Positions 22,303-30,481 of a DNA stretch of 32,786 bases are shown in pieces (the first letter of the stretch is position 1; the number at the start of each line of letters is the position of its first letter). The notes beneath the pieces are model-generated. The model did no database searches. It was not told the origin of the DNA and saw only the letters and a list, made by a program, of their open reading frames with translations. The stretch spans positions 1-32,786 of IMG/VR virus record IMGVR_UViG_3300037488_002545. The stretch is one strand, 5' to 3'. A program made the position numbers and the translations under genes. This DNA is from a virus.

Positions 22303-23031
22303 ATGAAAGATCTTAAAATATTAGGGCCTAAAGAATCTGGTCGTGGGATATTGGTTGAGTATGACGCAGGTTATATAAATCCTATGGAGAGAAGAAATTT
22401 AGATTTAATTAGAGAAAACAAATCTTTTTTAGACCACTCAAAACCTTTTGAATTCTTCGCGGTTTTACAAAAATATAATACACCTAATAGAAACGGTAGA
22501 ATATATCCTGAAAAAATATTAAAACGAGAGGCCGACAATTATAAAAAAATGATCCAAAAAGGAGTCGCTCTTTCTGAATTAAATCACCCCGAATCTTCGT
22601 TAATCGATTTAGATAGAGTTTCACACGCAATAACAGAAGTATGGTGGGAAGGGCCAGTTTTATTAGGTAAGTTAAAACTTTTAACAAGTCCTGGTTTTCA
22701 TGAAAGAGGTATTGTATCTACAAAAGGTGATTTGGCGGCAAATTATCTACGTCAAGGAGTAACATTAGGTATTTCTTCTCGTGGTGTGGGATCACTTAAA
22801 AAAGTTGGGGATCAAAACGAAGTACAGGATGATTTTGAATTAATCTGTTTTGACCTTGTATCTTCACCATCAACACCAGGTGCTTATTTATACTTGAACG
22901 CTGAGGATAGAGCTGGTTTAGAAGAAAACTTAGATGAGGAAAAACAGGCACAGGTTGAAAGGCATGTTGGTGAAACAGGAAACGCATCTCTTGACTTAAT
23001 GAAAAGATTGACCGATTATTTAGATAAATAA
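22303..23031 (+). CDS. 21: Prohead protease (gp21-like)
   Basis: A 242-residue protein of the T4 gp21 / herpesvirus-assemblin serine protease type. The catalytic His lies in SELNHPESS (His95) and the Ser in LGISSRGVGSL (Ser158 or Ser159); DFELICFDLVSSPS follows and contains Asp184. The opening of the domain, 'FAVLQKYNTPNRNGRIYPEKIL', is also typical. The enzyme matures the prohead by cutting core and shell proteins after L/I-x-E. I chose ATG 22303 rather than the TTG at 22288, which overlaps the TATTTAT box. It is followed after 6 bases by a small protein and then a terminator, so the protease unit ends before the scaffold gene. Confidence 0.9.
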   Translation: MKDLKILGPKESGRGILVEYDAGYINPMERRNLDLIRENKSFLDHSKPFEFFAVLQKYNTPNRNGRIYPEKILKREADNYKKMIQKGVALSELNHPESSLIDLDRVSHAITEVWWEGPVLLGKLKLLTSPGFHERGIVSTKGDLAANYLRQGVTLGISSRGVGSLKKVGDQNEVQDDFELICFDLVSSPSTPGAYLYLNAEDRAGLEENLDEEKQAQVERHVGETGNASLDLMKRLTDYLDK

Positions 23032-23037
23032 TTAAAA

Positions 23038-23247
23038 ATGGACGAAAAATATTTTGTAGCGAAAATCACCACTGATATGGTAGATAGTGAATCAGGAAAG
23101 GTGAAAAAAATGAGAGAAGAAAAATTAGTTAGAGGTTATTCACCAACTGATGTTGAGGCGAAAGTAACTAAGGTTTTTGAAAATTACTCAATGGATTGGA
23201 GAATCACGGCAATTGTTGAATCAAAAATTGATGAGGTAATCGAGTAA
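23038..23247 (+). CDS. Small DUF4494-like protein (69 aa)
   Basis: A 69-residue protein, MDEKYFVAKITTDMVDSESGKVKKMREEKLVRGYSPTDVEAKVTKVF... The pattern 'KYFVAKI...D..GK.KK..EE.LV...S.TDVEAKVTK.F' resembles DUF4494, a small family common in Bacteroidota and their phages whose function is unknown. A strand-turn-strand-helix layout is likely. It lies 6 bases after the protease gene and ends just before a strong terminator, so it is the last gene of that transcript. The family match is from memory of the pattern and is moderately sure. Confidence 0.65.
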   Translation: MDEKYFVAKITTDMVDSESGKVKKMREEKLVRGYSPTDVEAKVTKVFENYSMDWRITAIVESKIDEVIE

Positions 23248-23264
23248 AAATTTATTTGGTTAAT

Positions 23265-23299
23265 AAAAAAGGGGGTATGTTTTTCATATCCCTTTTTTT
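23265..23299 (+). terminator. Intrinsic terminator after the protease unit
   Basis: GGGGTATG (23272-23279) pairs with CATATCCC (23285-23292, one G-U) around five Ts, with A-run before and T-run after. It separates the protease transcript from the scaffold and capsid genes. Confidence 0.9.
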
Positions 23300-23361
23300 A
23301 TGCCTTTTAATTTATTTTTGGATTAAAACCCTAAAATATAAACTTTTTTTAAAATACTGAA

Positions 23362-23368
23362 TATTTAT
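23362..23368 (+). promoter_or_regulatory. TATTTAT box upstream of the scaffold gene
   Basis: TATTTAT lies 23 bases before the ATG at 23392 and downstream of the terminator, so it is well placed to restart transcription for scaffold and capsid genes. Confidence 0.55.
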
Positions 23369-23391
23369 TTGATAAACTACTAAGAAAAAAT

Positions 23392-24921
23392 ATGCAAAAA
23401 AACGCAAATGTTGTAGAAGACGCTCTTTTTCAAATTAAGAATTTAGAAGAAGCTCTTCAAGAGAATGCAAAAGGAATACTTCATTCTACCATGAAAGAAG
23501 AAATCAAACAATTAGTAAAAGAATCTCTGAACGAACAAGAAGATGAAGATGAGATTAAGGATTTACCCGTAGCCGACGATATGGGAGCAGAAGATGATGA
23601 CACAGCTGTGGATGATGATGATGAATACATGATGGACGATAAGTTTATGGTGGACGATGAAGATGATGTCGCAGATGATGAAACAATTGATTTAACTGCT
23701 GCAAGTGATTCAGAAGTTTTGAGAGTTTTCAAAGCAATGGGTGACGAAGACGGAATAATTGTAAAAAAAGAAGATGGTATGATTAATTTAAAAGACGGAG
23801 ACGATGAGTACATGATCCAATTAGGAGAATCTGACGAAAAAATGAAAATGGTTGACGATTCAGACTTTTATGAGTTAGACTTTAAAGATGATTCTGATAT
23901 CGAAGGAGAATTAGACGAATTTGATTTAATGGGAGCTATAAAAGGAGGAATGGGTCTTGATGAAGAATCTGACGAAGAAAATGAAGGTGTTGTTTATGAA
24001 ATTGTTATGGATGACAAATCTGAATTTTCTGAAGAAGAAGATCCATATAAAGATCAAGATCCATATAAAGATCTTGGATTGGAAGAGGATTTATATGAAG
24101 ACGAAGGATTTGAAAACTTAGACATTTTTATGGGATCTGAGGATAGAGAAGGTTACGAAGGTGACGAATTGGATGAAGAAACATTCGATGATATGTTGAA
24201 GGAAGCCATCAAAAAAACAATAAAAGCAAAAGGTGTTGGAATGGGAAGCGGGCCTAAGTTCAAATATGGTAAGACAACTGATTACCCAACAAAGAAACAA
24301 AAATCTGCGTTTGGTAAAGATAGTGTTAAGGCTAAAGGAACAGGAAAAGCACGATTCGAGTACGATGAAGAAGTAAACGACCAAGGATTCAGAGCTGAAA
24401 AAACAGTTAAGAAAATGGAAACTAAAGAGGCGTCAAGAACTTTAGGGGCTGGTAGATATTGGGGTAAACCTGGATTACCAAAACCAAAAGCGGCACCTGC
24501 TAGATTAAGAAAAGAATCTATCGATAATGAAATTGAAGTTTTAAGAGGAAAAAATGATGAGTATAAAAAGGCTCTTGATGTTTTCAGAACAAAATTAAAT
24601 GAAGTTGCGGTATTTAATTCTAACTTGGCTTACGCTACACGTTTATTTACAGAACATTCAACCACTAAACAAGAAAAGATCAATATCTTAAGAAGATTTG
24701 ACTCTGTTGAGAATTTGAAAGAATCTAAAAATTTATATAGATCTATCAAAGAAGAATTAGGGTCACCTTCAAAAGGTAGTGAACAAACAATTACGGAATC
24801 ATTCGAAAGAACTGTATCAAAAAGTCCTTCTACAGGATCTGCAGTTAGTTTGATTGAATCCAAAACTTACGAAAATCCTCAATTTATGAGAATGAAGGAT
24901 TTAATGGCAAAGTTAAAATAA
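23392..24921 (+). CDS. 22: Prohead core/scaffold protein (gp22-like)
   Basis: A 509-residue, very acidic protein with a helical opening (QIKNLEEALQENAKGIL...IKQLVKESLNEQ), a long Asp/Glu-rich region (about 55-265) that includes a small duplication (DPYKDQDPYKD), a basic patch (about 270-370), and a helical C-terminal domain ('NDEYKKALDVFRTKLNEVAVFNSNLAYATRLFTEH'). The end, NPQFMRMKDLMAKLK, resembles the end of T4-like core proteins. Position between protease and major capsid protein is that of T4 gp22, the main scaffold, which the protease degrades during maturation. Several L/I-x-E sites are present. The T4 protein is about half this size, so the acidic region is an expansion or a fused segment. 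Confidence 0.7.
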   Translation: MQKNANVVEDALFQIKNLEEALQENAKGILHSTMKEEIKQLVKESLNEQEDEDEIKDLPVADDMGAEDDDTAVDDDDEYMMDDKFMVDDEDDVADDETIDLTAASDSEVLRVFKAMGDEDGIIVKKEDGMINLKDGDDEYMIQLGESDEKMKMVDDSDFYELDFKDDSDIEGELDEFDLMGAIKGGMGLDEESDEENEGVVYEIVMDDKSEFSEEEDPYKDQDPYKDLGLEEDLYEDEGFENLDIFMGSEDREGYEGDELDEETFDDMLKEAIKKTIKAKGVGMGSGPKFKYGKTTDYPTKKQKSAFGKDSVKAKGTGKARFEYDEEVNDQGFRAEKTVKKMETKEASRTLGAGRYWGKPGLPKPKAAPARLRKESIDNEIEVLRGKNDEYKKALDVFRTKLNEVAVFNSNLAYATRLFTEHSTTKQEKINILRRFDSVENLKESKNLYRSIKEELGSPSKGSEQTITESFERTVSKSPSTGSAVSLIESKTYENPQFMRMKDLMAKLK

Positions 24922-24954
24922 AAATAAACAATAAATAATAAAAACCAAAAAAAA

Positions 24955-26847
24955 ATGGGAGCATTATTAGAATCAGGTCTTGTTGGTAACATCGGTTTAA
25001 AACACCTTAAAGTTATCAAAGAAGACACAATTAACAAATGGGACAGATTAGGCTTTCTTGACGGTCTAAAAGGTCACTTAAAAGAAAACGTTGCACAATT
25101 ATATGAGAACCAAGCATCGCATTTGATTAACGAAGCAACTTCAGACGGATCTTCTAACGGAGCATTCGAAACAGTTGTTTTCCCTATCGTAAGACGTGTA
25201 TTCTCTAAATTGTTGGCTAACGACATCGTATCAGTACAAGCAATGAACTTACCTATTGGTAAATTGTTCTACTTTGTACCTCGTATCCAAGGATATGCTA
25301 ACGACGTAAACGCTGACGGTGGAGCAGTACATTACCCACCAATCGGTTCACCTGAGGCAGTAAACGCAGGTCAAAATAACCCAGGACAAGGTTATCCAGG
25401 TGCTGGTAACGCGTCATCTACACCAGCGAACTACCCTTACGGTAAAAACCTTTATGACTTGTTCTACGAAGGTAATGAGGCGGCATTAGATCCTCCAGGA
25501 TTGTTTGACTACTCAAAAGGTAGATGGACAGCTTGTACTACTAACACTGTAGTTCAAAAATGGTCTAATGGTACTTTAGTAAACGCGTCTAACAACGACC
25601 CTGTTTACGTTGGTAATACTAGAAAAGTTTTAATGAGACTTTGTGGATTTACTTCTACAGGTGCAGGTAAACTTATCGGGCCTGACGGTCAAGAAATGGA
25701 CACTGAGTCTTTCCTTTCTGATTTAACAATCACTAAAGATAGCGGACTTACAATTGGTGCAGAAACTCCATGTCCTGTAGGTGTTGGCCCACTTCTTTTC
25801 AGAGTTGTTACTCAAATCTACGGAAGAGGTATTGTTGATTATGGTAATCAAACACAAACCAACTTCAACAACTTTACTTACCCTGGAACTATCGCAGGAA
25901 AATCAGGAAACGGTGGTAACTATTGGGATATTTGTGACTCTGAAGGTTGTATCTATCTTGAAGTAGACCTTTCTTGTCCAGCATGTGCTGATTGTGGTGA
26001 CACATCATTAGATGGTTACACAGGTACAACAATTACAGGTATCTTATCTGCATCATCTTTCAACGCAACTTGGAGACGTTACGAAGAGTTAGAATTTGAA
26101 GACAAAATTGGTGAAGTTTCTTTTGACCTTGAGTCAGTAACTGTATCTGTTACAGAAAGAAAACTAAGAGCACAATGGTCTCCTGAATTAGCTCAAGACG
26201 TTGCTGCATTCCATAACATCGACGCTGAGGCTGAATTGACAGCATTGTTGTCAGAACAAGTAGCGGCTGAGATCGACCGTGAAATTTTACGTGACTTACG
26301 TAAAGGTGCGGCTTGGAACTTACGTTGGGATTACAATGGATGGAGAAGAATTGGTTCAACCACTTCTTACACTCAAAAAGACTGGAACCAAACTTTGATT
26401 ACAGCTATCAACCAATTGTCAGCACAAATCCACAAATCTACTTTGAGAGGTGGTGCTAACTGGATCGTTGTATCTTCTGAGATTTCAGCTATTTTTGACG
26501 ATTTAGAATACTTCCACGTATCTAACGCGGCTCCTGAGCAAGATCAATACAACATGGGTATCGAAAGAGTAGGAACACTTTCTGGACGTTACCAAGTTTA
26601 TCGTGATCCTTACTTCCCACCAAACCAAGTATTGGTAGGACACAAAGGTACATCATTGTTAGACACTGGTTACATTTACGCTCCGTATGTACCTCTACAA
26701 TTGACACCTACAATGTACAACCCATTCAACTTTACACCTATTAAAGGTATTATGACACGTTACGCTAAGAAAATGGTTAACAACCGTTTCTACGGACGTA
26801 TCACAGTTGATGGAGTTAGAACATTTGACTTGAGAGAATTGAGATAA
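24955..26847 (+). CDS. 23: Major capsid protein (gp23-like)
   Basis: A 630-residue T4-type capsid protein, larger than T4 gp23 (521). The first 60 residues form a removable peptide ending HLINE (Ile58-x-Glu60) before ATSDGSS, the same kind of site that gp21 cuts in T4. Then come 'FETVVFPIVRRVFSKLLANDIVSVQAMNLPIGKLFYFVPRIQG' and, near the end, 'LTPTMYNPFNFTPIKGIMTRYAKKMVNNRFYGRITV'. An insert of about 250 residues with a Cys cluster (CPACADC) sits in the middle. Codon choice differs from neighbours (more AAC, GAC, TAC and CGT), as expected for the most abundant protein. The start has an A-rich upstream region and no Shine-Dalgarno. A strong terminator follows. Confidence 0.95.
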   Translation: MGALLESGLVGNIGLKHLKVIKEDTINKWDRLGFLDGLKGHLKENVAQLYENQASHLINEATSDGSSNGAFETVVFPIVRRVFSKLLANDIVSVQAMNLPIGKLFYFVPRIQGYANDVNADGGAVHYPPIGSPEAVNAGQNNPGQGYPGAGNASSTPANYPYGKNLYDLFYEGNEAALDPPGLFDYSKGRWTACTTNTVVQKWSNGTLVNASNNDPVYVGNTRKVLMRLCGFTSTGAGKLIGPDGQEMDTESFLSDLTITKDSGLTIGAETPCPVGVGPLLFRVVTQIYGRGIVDYGNQTQTNFNNFTYPGTIAGKSGNGGNYWDICDSEGCIYLEVDLSCPACADCGDTSLDGYTGTTITGILSASSFNATWRRYEELEFEDKIGEVSFDLESVTVSVTERKLRAQWSPELAQDVAAFHNIDAEAELTALLSEQVAAEIDREILRDLRKGAAWNLRWDYNGWRRIGSTTSYTQKDWNQTLITAINQLSAQIHKSTLRGGANWIVVSSEISAIFDDLEYFHVSNAAPEQDQYNMGIERVGTLSGRYQVYRDPYFPPNQVLVGHKGTSLLDTGYIYAPYVPLQLTPTMYNPFNFTPIKGIMTRYAKKMVNNRFYGRITVDGVRTFDLRELR

Positions 26848-26867
26848 TCAATTAAATACCGAATAAG

Positions 26868-26897
26868 AAAAAGGTCAGAGAAATCTGACCTTTTTTT
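26868..26897. terminator. Bidirectional terminator after the capsid gene
   Basis: AAGGTCAG (26871-26878) pairs with CTGACCTT (26885-26892) around AGAAAT. A-runs and T-runs on both sides let it serve the capsid gene and the minus-strand gene ending at 26896. Confidence 0.9.
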
Positions 26898-27117
26898 ATT
26901 TATTATCTTTTGATATTGTTCTTATTGATTTGGATATAACTTCGGATTCACCAATTGTATAGACTCCCTTTCTGTAAGCATGTTTAATTGCCTCCACTAA
27001 AAAAAATATTGATTGATCTTTAGTCATTGTAGAAAGAATTAATTCTAAGTGCTCTTCCGAATGAAGATCAATTGTACCAAAAAGATTTCCCCACAATTTA
27101 TCAGTGTTTTCTTCCAT
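26896..27117 (-). CDS. Unknown small helical protein (73 aa)
   Basis: A 73-residue acidic protein, MEENTDKLWGNLFGTIDLHSEEHLELILSTMTKDQSIFFLVEAIKHAYRKGVYTIGESEVISKSIRTI. Regular hydrophobic spacing suggests three or four helices. I do not recognise a family. It lies on the strand opposite the capsid gene and shares the bidirectional terminator with it, and is divergent from the DUF5872 gene. No promoter of either type is clear in the short gap upstream on its strand. Confidence 0.55.
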   Translation of the reverse strand: MEENTDKLWGNLFGTIDLHSEEHLELILSTMTKDQSIFFLVEAIKHAYRKGVYTIGESEVISKSIRTISKDNK

Positions 27118-27134
27118 TTTATTTGTTTTTAAGA

Positions 27135-27141
27135 TATTTAT
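27135..27141 (+). promoter_or_regulatory. TATTTAT box upstream of the DUF5872 fusion gene
   Basis: TATTTAT lies 22 bases before the ATG at 27164. Confidence 0.5.
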
Positions 27142-27163
27142 AATATAAACGATATTTTTTAAT

Positions 27164-28855
27164 ATGGAAAGGAATTCTAAAACAATTAAATCTATTGGTG
27201 AATGGGTCGAGATAAATGAAAATATATCTAACGACCATTATATGAATTGGTTTAAAAAACAAAAAATATCTGAAGCAACGGGAGATAGAGTTGGGGGTGC
27301 CGGAGTTTATGTACCACCGCTACAACCAGGTGAAAGAGAATTTTCTAAATCACAATTAGGCCCATTTAATATACCTGTTTCAGATTATAAAAGTCCTTTA
27401 GTACAATATGACAGTTATGACCATCAATGGGATTTAAAAACAAAACAAATTAAAAAATTAGAAAAAGACGCTAAAAAAGTTACTAATTTTATTAAAAATC
27501 ACCCATACTCAACTTTTTCTGATCAAGATGGTAATGCGATAAATGCAACTCCAAGCGGTAAAACAAAAAAAGATCCTTATAATTTAGAAGTAGTTCCTAT
27601 TGAAAGGGGTAAAAAAAAGATTAATGAAATTACATCTTCTACAACAGCAGGAGAATACAGTGGCCCTCAAGAACTTGGGTTAAGGAAATGGAAACCTTCT
27701 GAATTAGCGGGTTATAGTATTAATGCTTCTCACCCCGCTAACAATATAATGAAAAAAAAGAATATAAAAGATAACGTATTAAAAGTTGTTGGTGGATGGG
27801 AACCTCAAAAAGGAAAATTTGAAGTACCTACTTTTGACGTAAATTCAAAAAAAGAAAAAAGAGTAAAGTCACATGGTGAACTTTTAGATGACCCAATTAA
27901 TTGGTACAAGAAATTTAATGAAAGAAGAACTAAGAGTGAAATGAAACCAAAAAAAATGGTTACTAAAAAAAGTTTAAAAGAAGATTTGGCGGTTTGGTTT
28001 GGTGATAAGAAAAAACCAAAGGGATCTTCACAACCTAAAGGCCCATGGGTCGATATTTGTCGTAAAGTAGACGGAAAACACCCTCCTTGTGGAAGACACG
28101 ACGCCGATACAGGTTCATACCCAAAATGTAGAGCGGCTGGAGTTGCAGGTAAAATGAGTGATTCTGAAAAAAGATCTGCATGTCAACAAAAAAGAAATGC
28201 CGAAAAGAAAGACACTCAAACAGGAAAAGGTCAAAAACCTATAATGACCAGTTATAAGTCAAGAAAAAAAACAAACGAAAATATGAAAAGAATCATCAAC
28301 TTAACCGAAAGTGATTTACAAAGAATTGTGTTAAGAGTTTTAAATGAACAAAAAGAAGAACCAGTAATTAGCCCAAATCAAAAAATATCTTTAACATGTA
28401 AAAATTTTACTTTTTATAATGACAATGGTGTTGAGAAAATTAAACTTTTGTCAAATGAAAATATAGATGGAAGTCTTTTAACCGATTCTCAAGTACTACA
28501 AGGATCATCATTCCAAGATTTTGGACACAAATCAGGTGAACCATATGGAAGCGGATTTCAAGAAACTTATGACGAAGAAAATGTTGGTTTAAAATTCTTT
28601 GTTAAAACCAATCAACCAAGTTTTGAAGTTTTTGAACCTGAGACAACCAAATATGATCATACTTTTGTTTTAAAGCCTGTTAGTGAAGAACTAAAAACTT
28701 TATTAGGAATCCAAGGGCAAGGAAAGAATGTGATATTTAATGTTGAAGGGGGTCAAGAAATTGCATTTTGTAAAATAACTAAAAATGACCCGTCAAGTGA
28801 ATTTCAAACAACATTAGCAACAAATTGGGATCTTAACAATACTCCGTTTGTTTAG
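27164..28855 (+). CDS. DUF5872 protein fused to a second virion-type module
   Basis: A 563-residue protein of three parts. Residues 1-290 are unknown and Lys-rich, beginning with 'IKSIGEWVEINENISNDHY' and ending an early segment in QKISEATGD (I-x-E). Residues about 277-360 match DUF5872: DLAVWFGDKKKPKGSSQPKG, 'GPWVDICRK', 'PPCGRHDADTGSYPKCRAAGVAGKMSDSEK', 'KKDTQTGKGQKP'; the cysteines may bind metal. From residue 374 a new opening appears, MKRIINLTESDLQRIVLRVL followed by NEQ, typical of the start of separate phage proteins, followed by a 165-residue beta-rich domain. The ATG for this point is at 28283 in the same frame, so it could also be made separately. A virion-packaged protein is my inference. 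Confidence 0.7.
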   Translation: MERNSKTIKSIGEWVEINENISNDHYMNWFKKQKISEATGDRVGGAGVYVPPLQPGEREFSKSQLGPFNIPVSDYKSPLVQYDSYDHQWDLKTKQIKKLEKDAKKVTNFIKNHPYSTFSDQDGNAINATPSGKTKKDPYNLEVVPIERGKKKINEITSSTTAGEYSGPQELGLRKWKPSELAGYSINASHPANNIMKKKNIKDNVLKVVGGWEPQKGKFEVPTFDVNSKKEKRVKSHGELLDDPINWYKKFNERRTKSEMKPKKMVTKKSLKEDLAVWFGDKKKPKGSSQPKGPWVDICRKVDGKHPPCGRHDADTGSYPKCRAAGVAGKMSDSEKRSACQQKRNAEKKDTQTGKGQKPIMTSYKSRKKTNENMKRIINLTESDLQRIVLRVLNEQKEEPVISPNQKISLTCKNFTFYNDNGVEKIKLLSNENIDGSLLTDSQVLQGSSFQDFGHKSGEPYGSGFQETYDEENVGLKFFVKTNQPSFEVFEPETTKYDHTFVLKPVSEELKTLLGIQGQGKNVIFNVEGGQEIAFCKITKNDPSSEFQTTLATNWDLNNTPFV

Positions 28856-29106
28856 TTACCAATTAAAGAACTCTCAAAAAATTTTTTGTCTTCTTCACCC
28901 ATCTCAGACCAAGTATTATATAATGCTCGTTCAAAACGACTTAATTTAGAAAGATCAATTGGTTCGTTTTGGGGGTAACTTCTTGTTGAATGTTCATTTT
29001 GAGAATTAATTTGTAAATTACCGTATGCATCACAATCCGCGTTTTTTGTGGTTTTGCAACTTACAATTGATAAACCTAAGATAACTGAGAAAATTAGTTT
29101 TTTCAT
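28852..29106 (-). CDS. Small lipoprotein
   Basis: An 84-residue protein with a lipoprotein signal: MKKLIFSVILGLSIVSC, where IVSC is the lipobox and Cys17 the likely lipid site. The mature part is polar with 'LSKLSRFERALYNTWSEMGEEDKKFFESSL' predicted helical near the end. Phage lipoproteins serve as outer-membrane spanins or in superinfection exclusion; no partner with a matching membrane anchor is obvious next to it. The start overlaps the stop of the upstream gene (ATGA at 29103-29106), so the two are translationally coupled and share the host-type promoter at 29564-29593, which suggests expression before the late genes. Confidence 0.7.
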   Translation of the reverse strand: MKKLIFSVILGLSIVSCKTTKNADCDAYGNLQINSQNEHSTRSYPQNEPIDLSKLSRFERALYNTWSEMGEEDKKFFESSLIGN

Positions 29107-29540
29107 TTTTTATTATTTTTTTCGATTTTTAAAATTATTTCTTCATAAACTTTATCCAAAGTATTTTTAATGTTAGACTTTACCACTCTTTCGGTATTTA
29201 ACCTTCTTTTTTCGACCTCAGTATCATATAAATACATTATTCTTTCATTATCTCTTTTGGAAAGAACTACATCATAATGAAAAACATGATTAGTTATCTC
29301 AATTCTACCAAAATCTAATATTATAAATAAATTTAAACTTTCATTGATAATATATCTCTTATTTGACATTGGTGCAATCATAAAATCAGAATCTTTGTGG
29401 GAAATTAGTTTGACACAGATTTTGAATGCGGTTTTTTCGTGCAATTCTACTTCTTCATAGGACTTTAAAGCCGATGAACGACCAAGTTTACGTAATCGTA
29501 TTTTAAATCGTTTATACAGTCTTAAAATTAATTTTTTCAT
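29103..29540 (-). CDS. Unknown basic protein (145 aa)
   Basis: A 145-residue protein with a strongly basic N-terminus (MKKLILRLYKRFKIRLRKLG) that could lie on a membrane surface as an amphipathic helix. The middle has strands ('AFKICVKLISHKDSDFMIAPM', 'YIINESLNLFIILDFGRIEI', 'FHYDVVLSKRD') and the end is a charged helix. I do not recognise a family. It is the first gene of a two-gene unit with the lipoprotein, transcribed from a host-type promoter. Together they could be an envelope-acting pair, but nothing beyond position supports this. Confidence 0.6.
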   Translation of the reverse strand: MKKLILRLYKRFKIRLRKLGRSSALKSYEEVELHEKTAFKICVKLISHKDSDFMIAPMSNKRYIINESLNLFIILDFGRIEITNHVFHYDVVLSKRDNERIMYLYDTEVEKRRLNTERVVKSNIKNTLDKVYEEIILKIEKNNKK

Positions 29541-29563
29541 AGTTAGTTGTTTGTTTCTAACTA

Positions 29564-29593
29564 CAAATATAGTAAAGTTATTTGATTAAACAA
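29564..29593 (-). promoter_or_regulatory. Bacteroidota-type promoter of the lipoprotein unit
   Basis: On the minus strand TTG (29593-29591), 19 bases, then TATATTTG (29571-29564). It matches the host form exactly and lies about 23 bases before the ATG at 29540. Confidence 0.65.
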
Positions 29594-29609
29594 AAAGAAA
29601 GTAAAAAAT

Positions 29610-30077
29610 TTAACAATATGCTCCTGAACATCTCTTTTTACCATCCAATCCAGGTTGTTTTCCTTTACACACCTGAACCGCATATCCGTTAGCATATGCT
29701 GAAGGGTAAACGTCATACTTAGCTTTAGCTGCCGATTTTCCTCTGGCACAAAGTTTTGTACCTGTTTTTTTTCTACCTTCCATCATGACCATATCTTTAT
29801 CGTCAATATTCATGGACAGTTCCATACCATCTTTTTTAGACTCATTCATTAAAAAATCAAAAACTTGATCCATGTTGTTTTTTGCTTCCGCAATATGATC
29901 TTGTGCCCAATCGTGACCATTATCCAATATCGACTCAACCATTTCTTGGTCTAAATCTAATAGTAAATCACATTGTCTTCTCATTTGTTCTAAATTTGAG
30001 AAAAACATATATCTTTGGGAATGTTCTCCGTGACTTTCTCTTATTACTTTTTTAATTATTCTATCTAATTTGTCCAT
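29610..30077 (-). CDS. Cys-containing phage protein with N-terminal helix
   Basis: A 155-residue protein. It opens with MDKLDRIIKKVIRESHGEHS, the kind of short amphipathic helix seen at the start of several proteins here. The C-terminal 55 residues, GRKKTGTKLCARGKSAAKAK and then YDVYPSAYANGYAVQVCKGK, form a motif I know from many phage and giant-virus proteins; it resembles the DUF5872 region in style, with spaced cysteines and basic residues, and may be a small metal- or nucleic-acid-binding module. The function is unknown. It lies 3 bases after the stop of the upstream gene on the same strand and probably shares its late transcript. Confidence 0.6.
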   Translation of the reverse strand: MDKLDRIIKKVIRESHGEHSQRYMFFSNLEQMRRQCDLLLDLDQEMVESILDNGHDWAQDHIAEAKNNMDQVFDFLMNESKKDGMELSMNIDDKDMVMMEGRKKTGTKLCARGKSAAKAKYDVYPSAYANGYAVQVCKGKQPGLDGKKRCSGAYC

Positions 30078-30080
30078 ATT

Positions 30081-30458
30081 CTAATTGTTTAAACCATTAA
30101 TCCCTCCTAACTCAACCGCATTTAGTTGAACCACTGCTTGTCCATAATTATTTGTCCAAACGGGATGTGGTAGCTCTAAAGATACTGTTGTTCCTGAACA
30201 ATCTGGTAAACATAAAATATATTCAGTATTTGCGGAAAATTGATGTTCCTCAACACAGTCAAAACATTCTTCATATTCTGTTATTGCGGTATAGGAGGCA
30301 ATAGTCACATCAGAATCCTCAATTGAGGTACCACACATAACAACACCATTTTCACCACTAAACGAATATATTTTTGGGATTCTTGGTGATCCATCAATTT
30401 GTGCTGTTATCAAATAACCATCATTTCCACAAAGTTCTAAAACTACAAAATTTGCCAT
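30081..30458 (-). CDS. Cys-rich virion-type protein (125 aa)
   Basis: A 125-residue acidic, beta-rich protein without a signal peptide (MANFVVLELCGNDGYLITAQ). Seven cysteines are spread through it, including ECFDC and 'CLPDCSG'. The end is Asn/Gly/Leu-rich. Small beta-sandwich proteins like this often decorate phage heads or tails, and the neighbours are structural, so I infer a virion protein; no family is recognised. A TATTTAT box lies 13 bases upstream of the ATG on its strand. Confidence 0.55.
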   Translation of the reverse strand: MANFVVLELCGNDGYLITAQIDGSPRIPKIYSFSGENGVVMCGTSIEDSDVTIASYTAITEYEECFDCVEEHQFSANTEYILCLPDCSGTTVSLELPHPVWTNNYGQAVVQLNAVELGGINGLNN

Positions 30459-30471
30459 TTCTTTTTTTATT

Positions 30472-30478
30472 ATAAATA
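30472..30478 (-). promoter_or_regulatory. TATTTAT box upstream of the Cys-rich gene
   Basis: On the minus strand TATTTAT lies 13 bases before the ATG at 30458, in a 23-base gap between genes. Confidence 0.5.
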
Positions 30479-30481
30479 CTT

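Noticed and set aside
23481-23813. A Ser-rich minus-strand frame
   Set aside because: It is the complement of the Asp/Glu-rich part of the scaffold gene, which always yields Ser-rich antisense frames.
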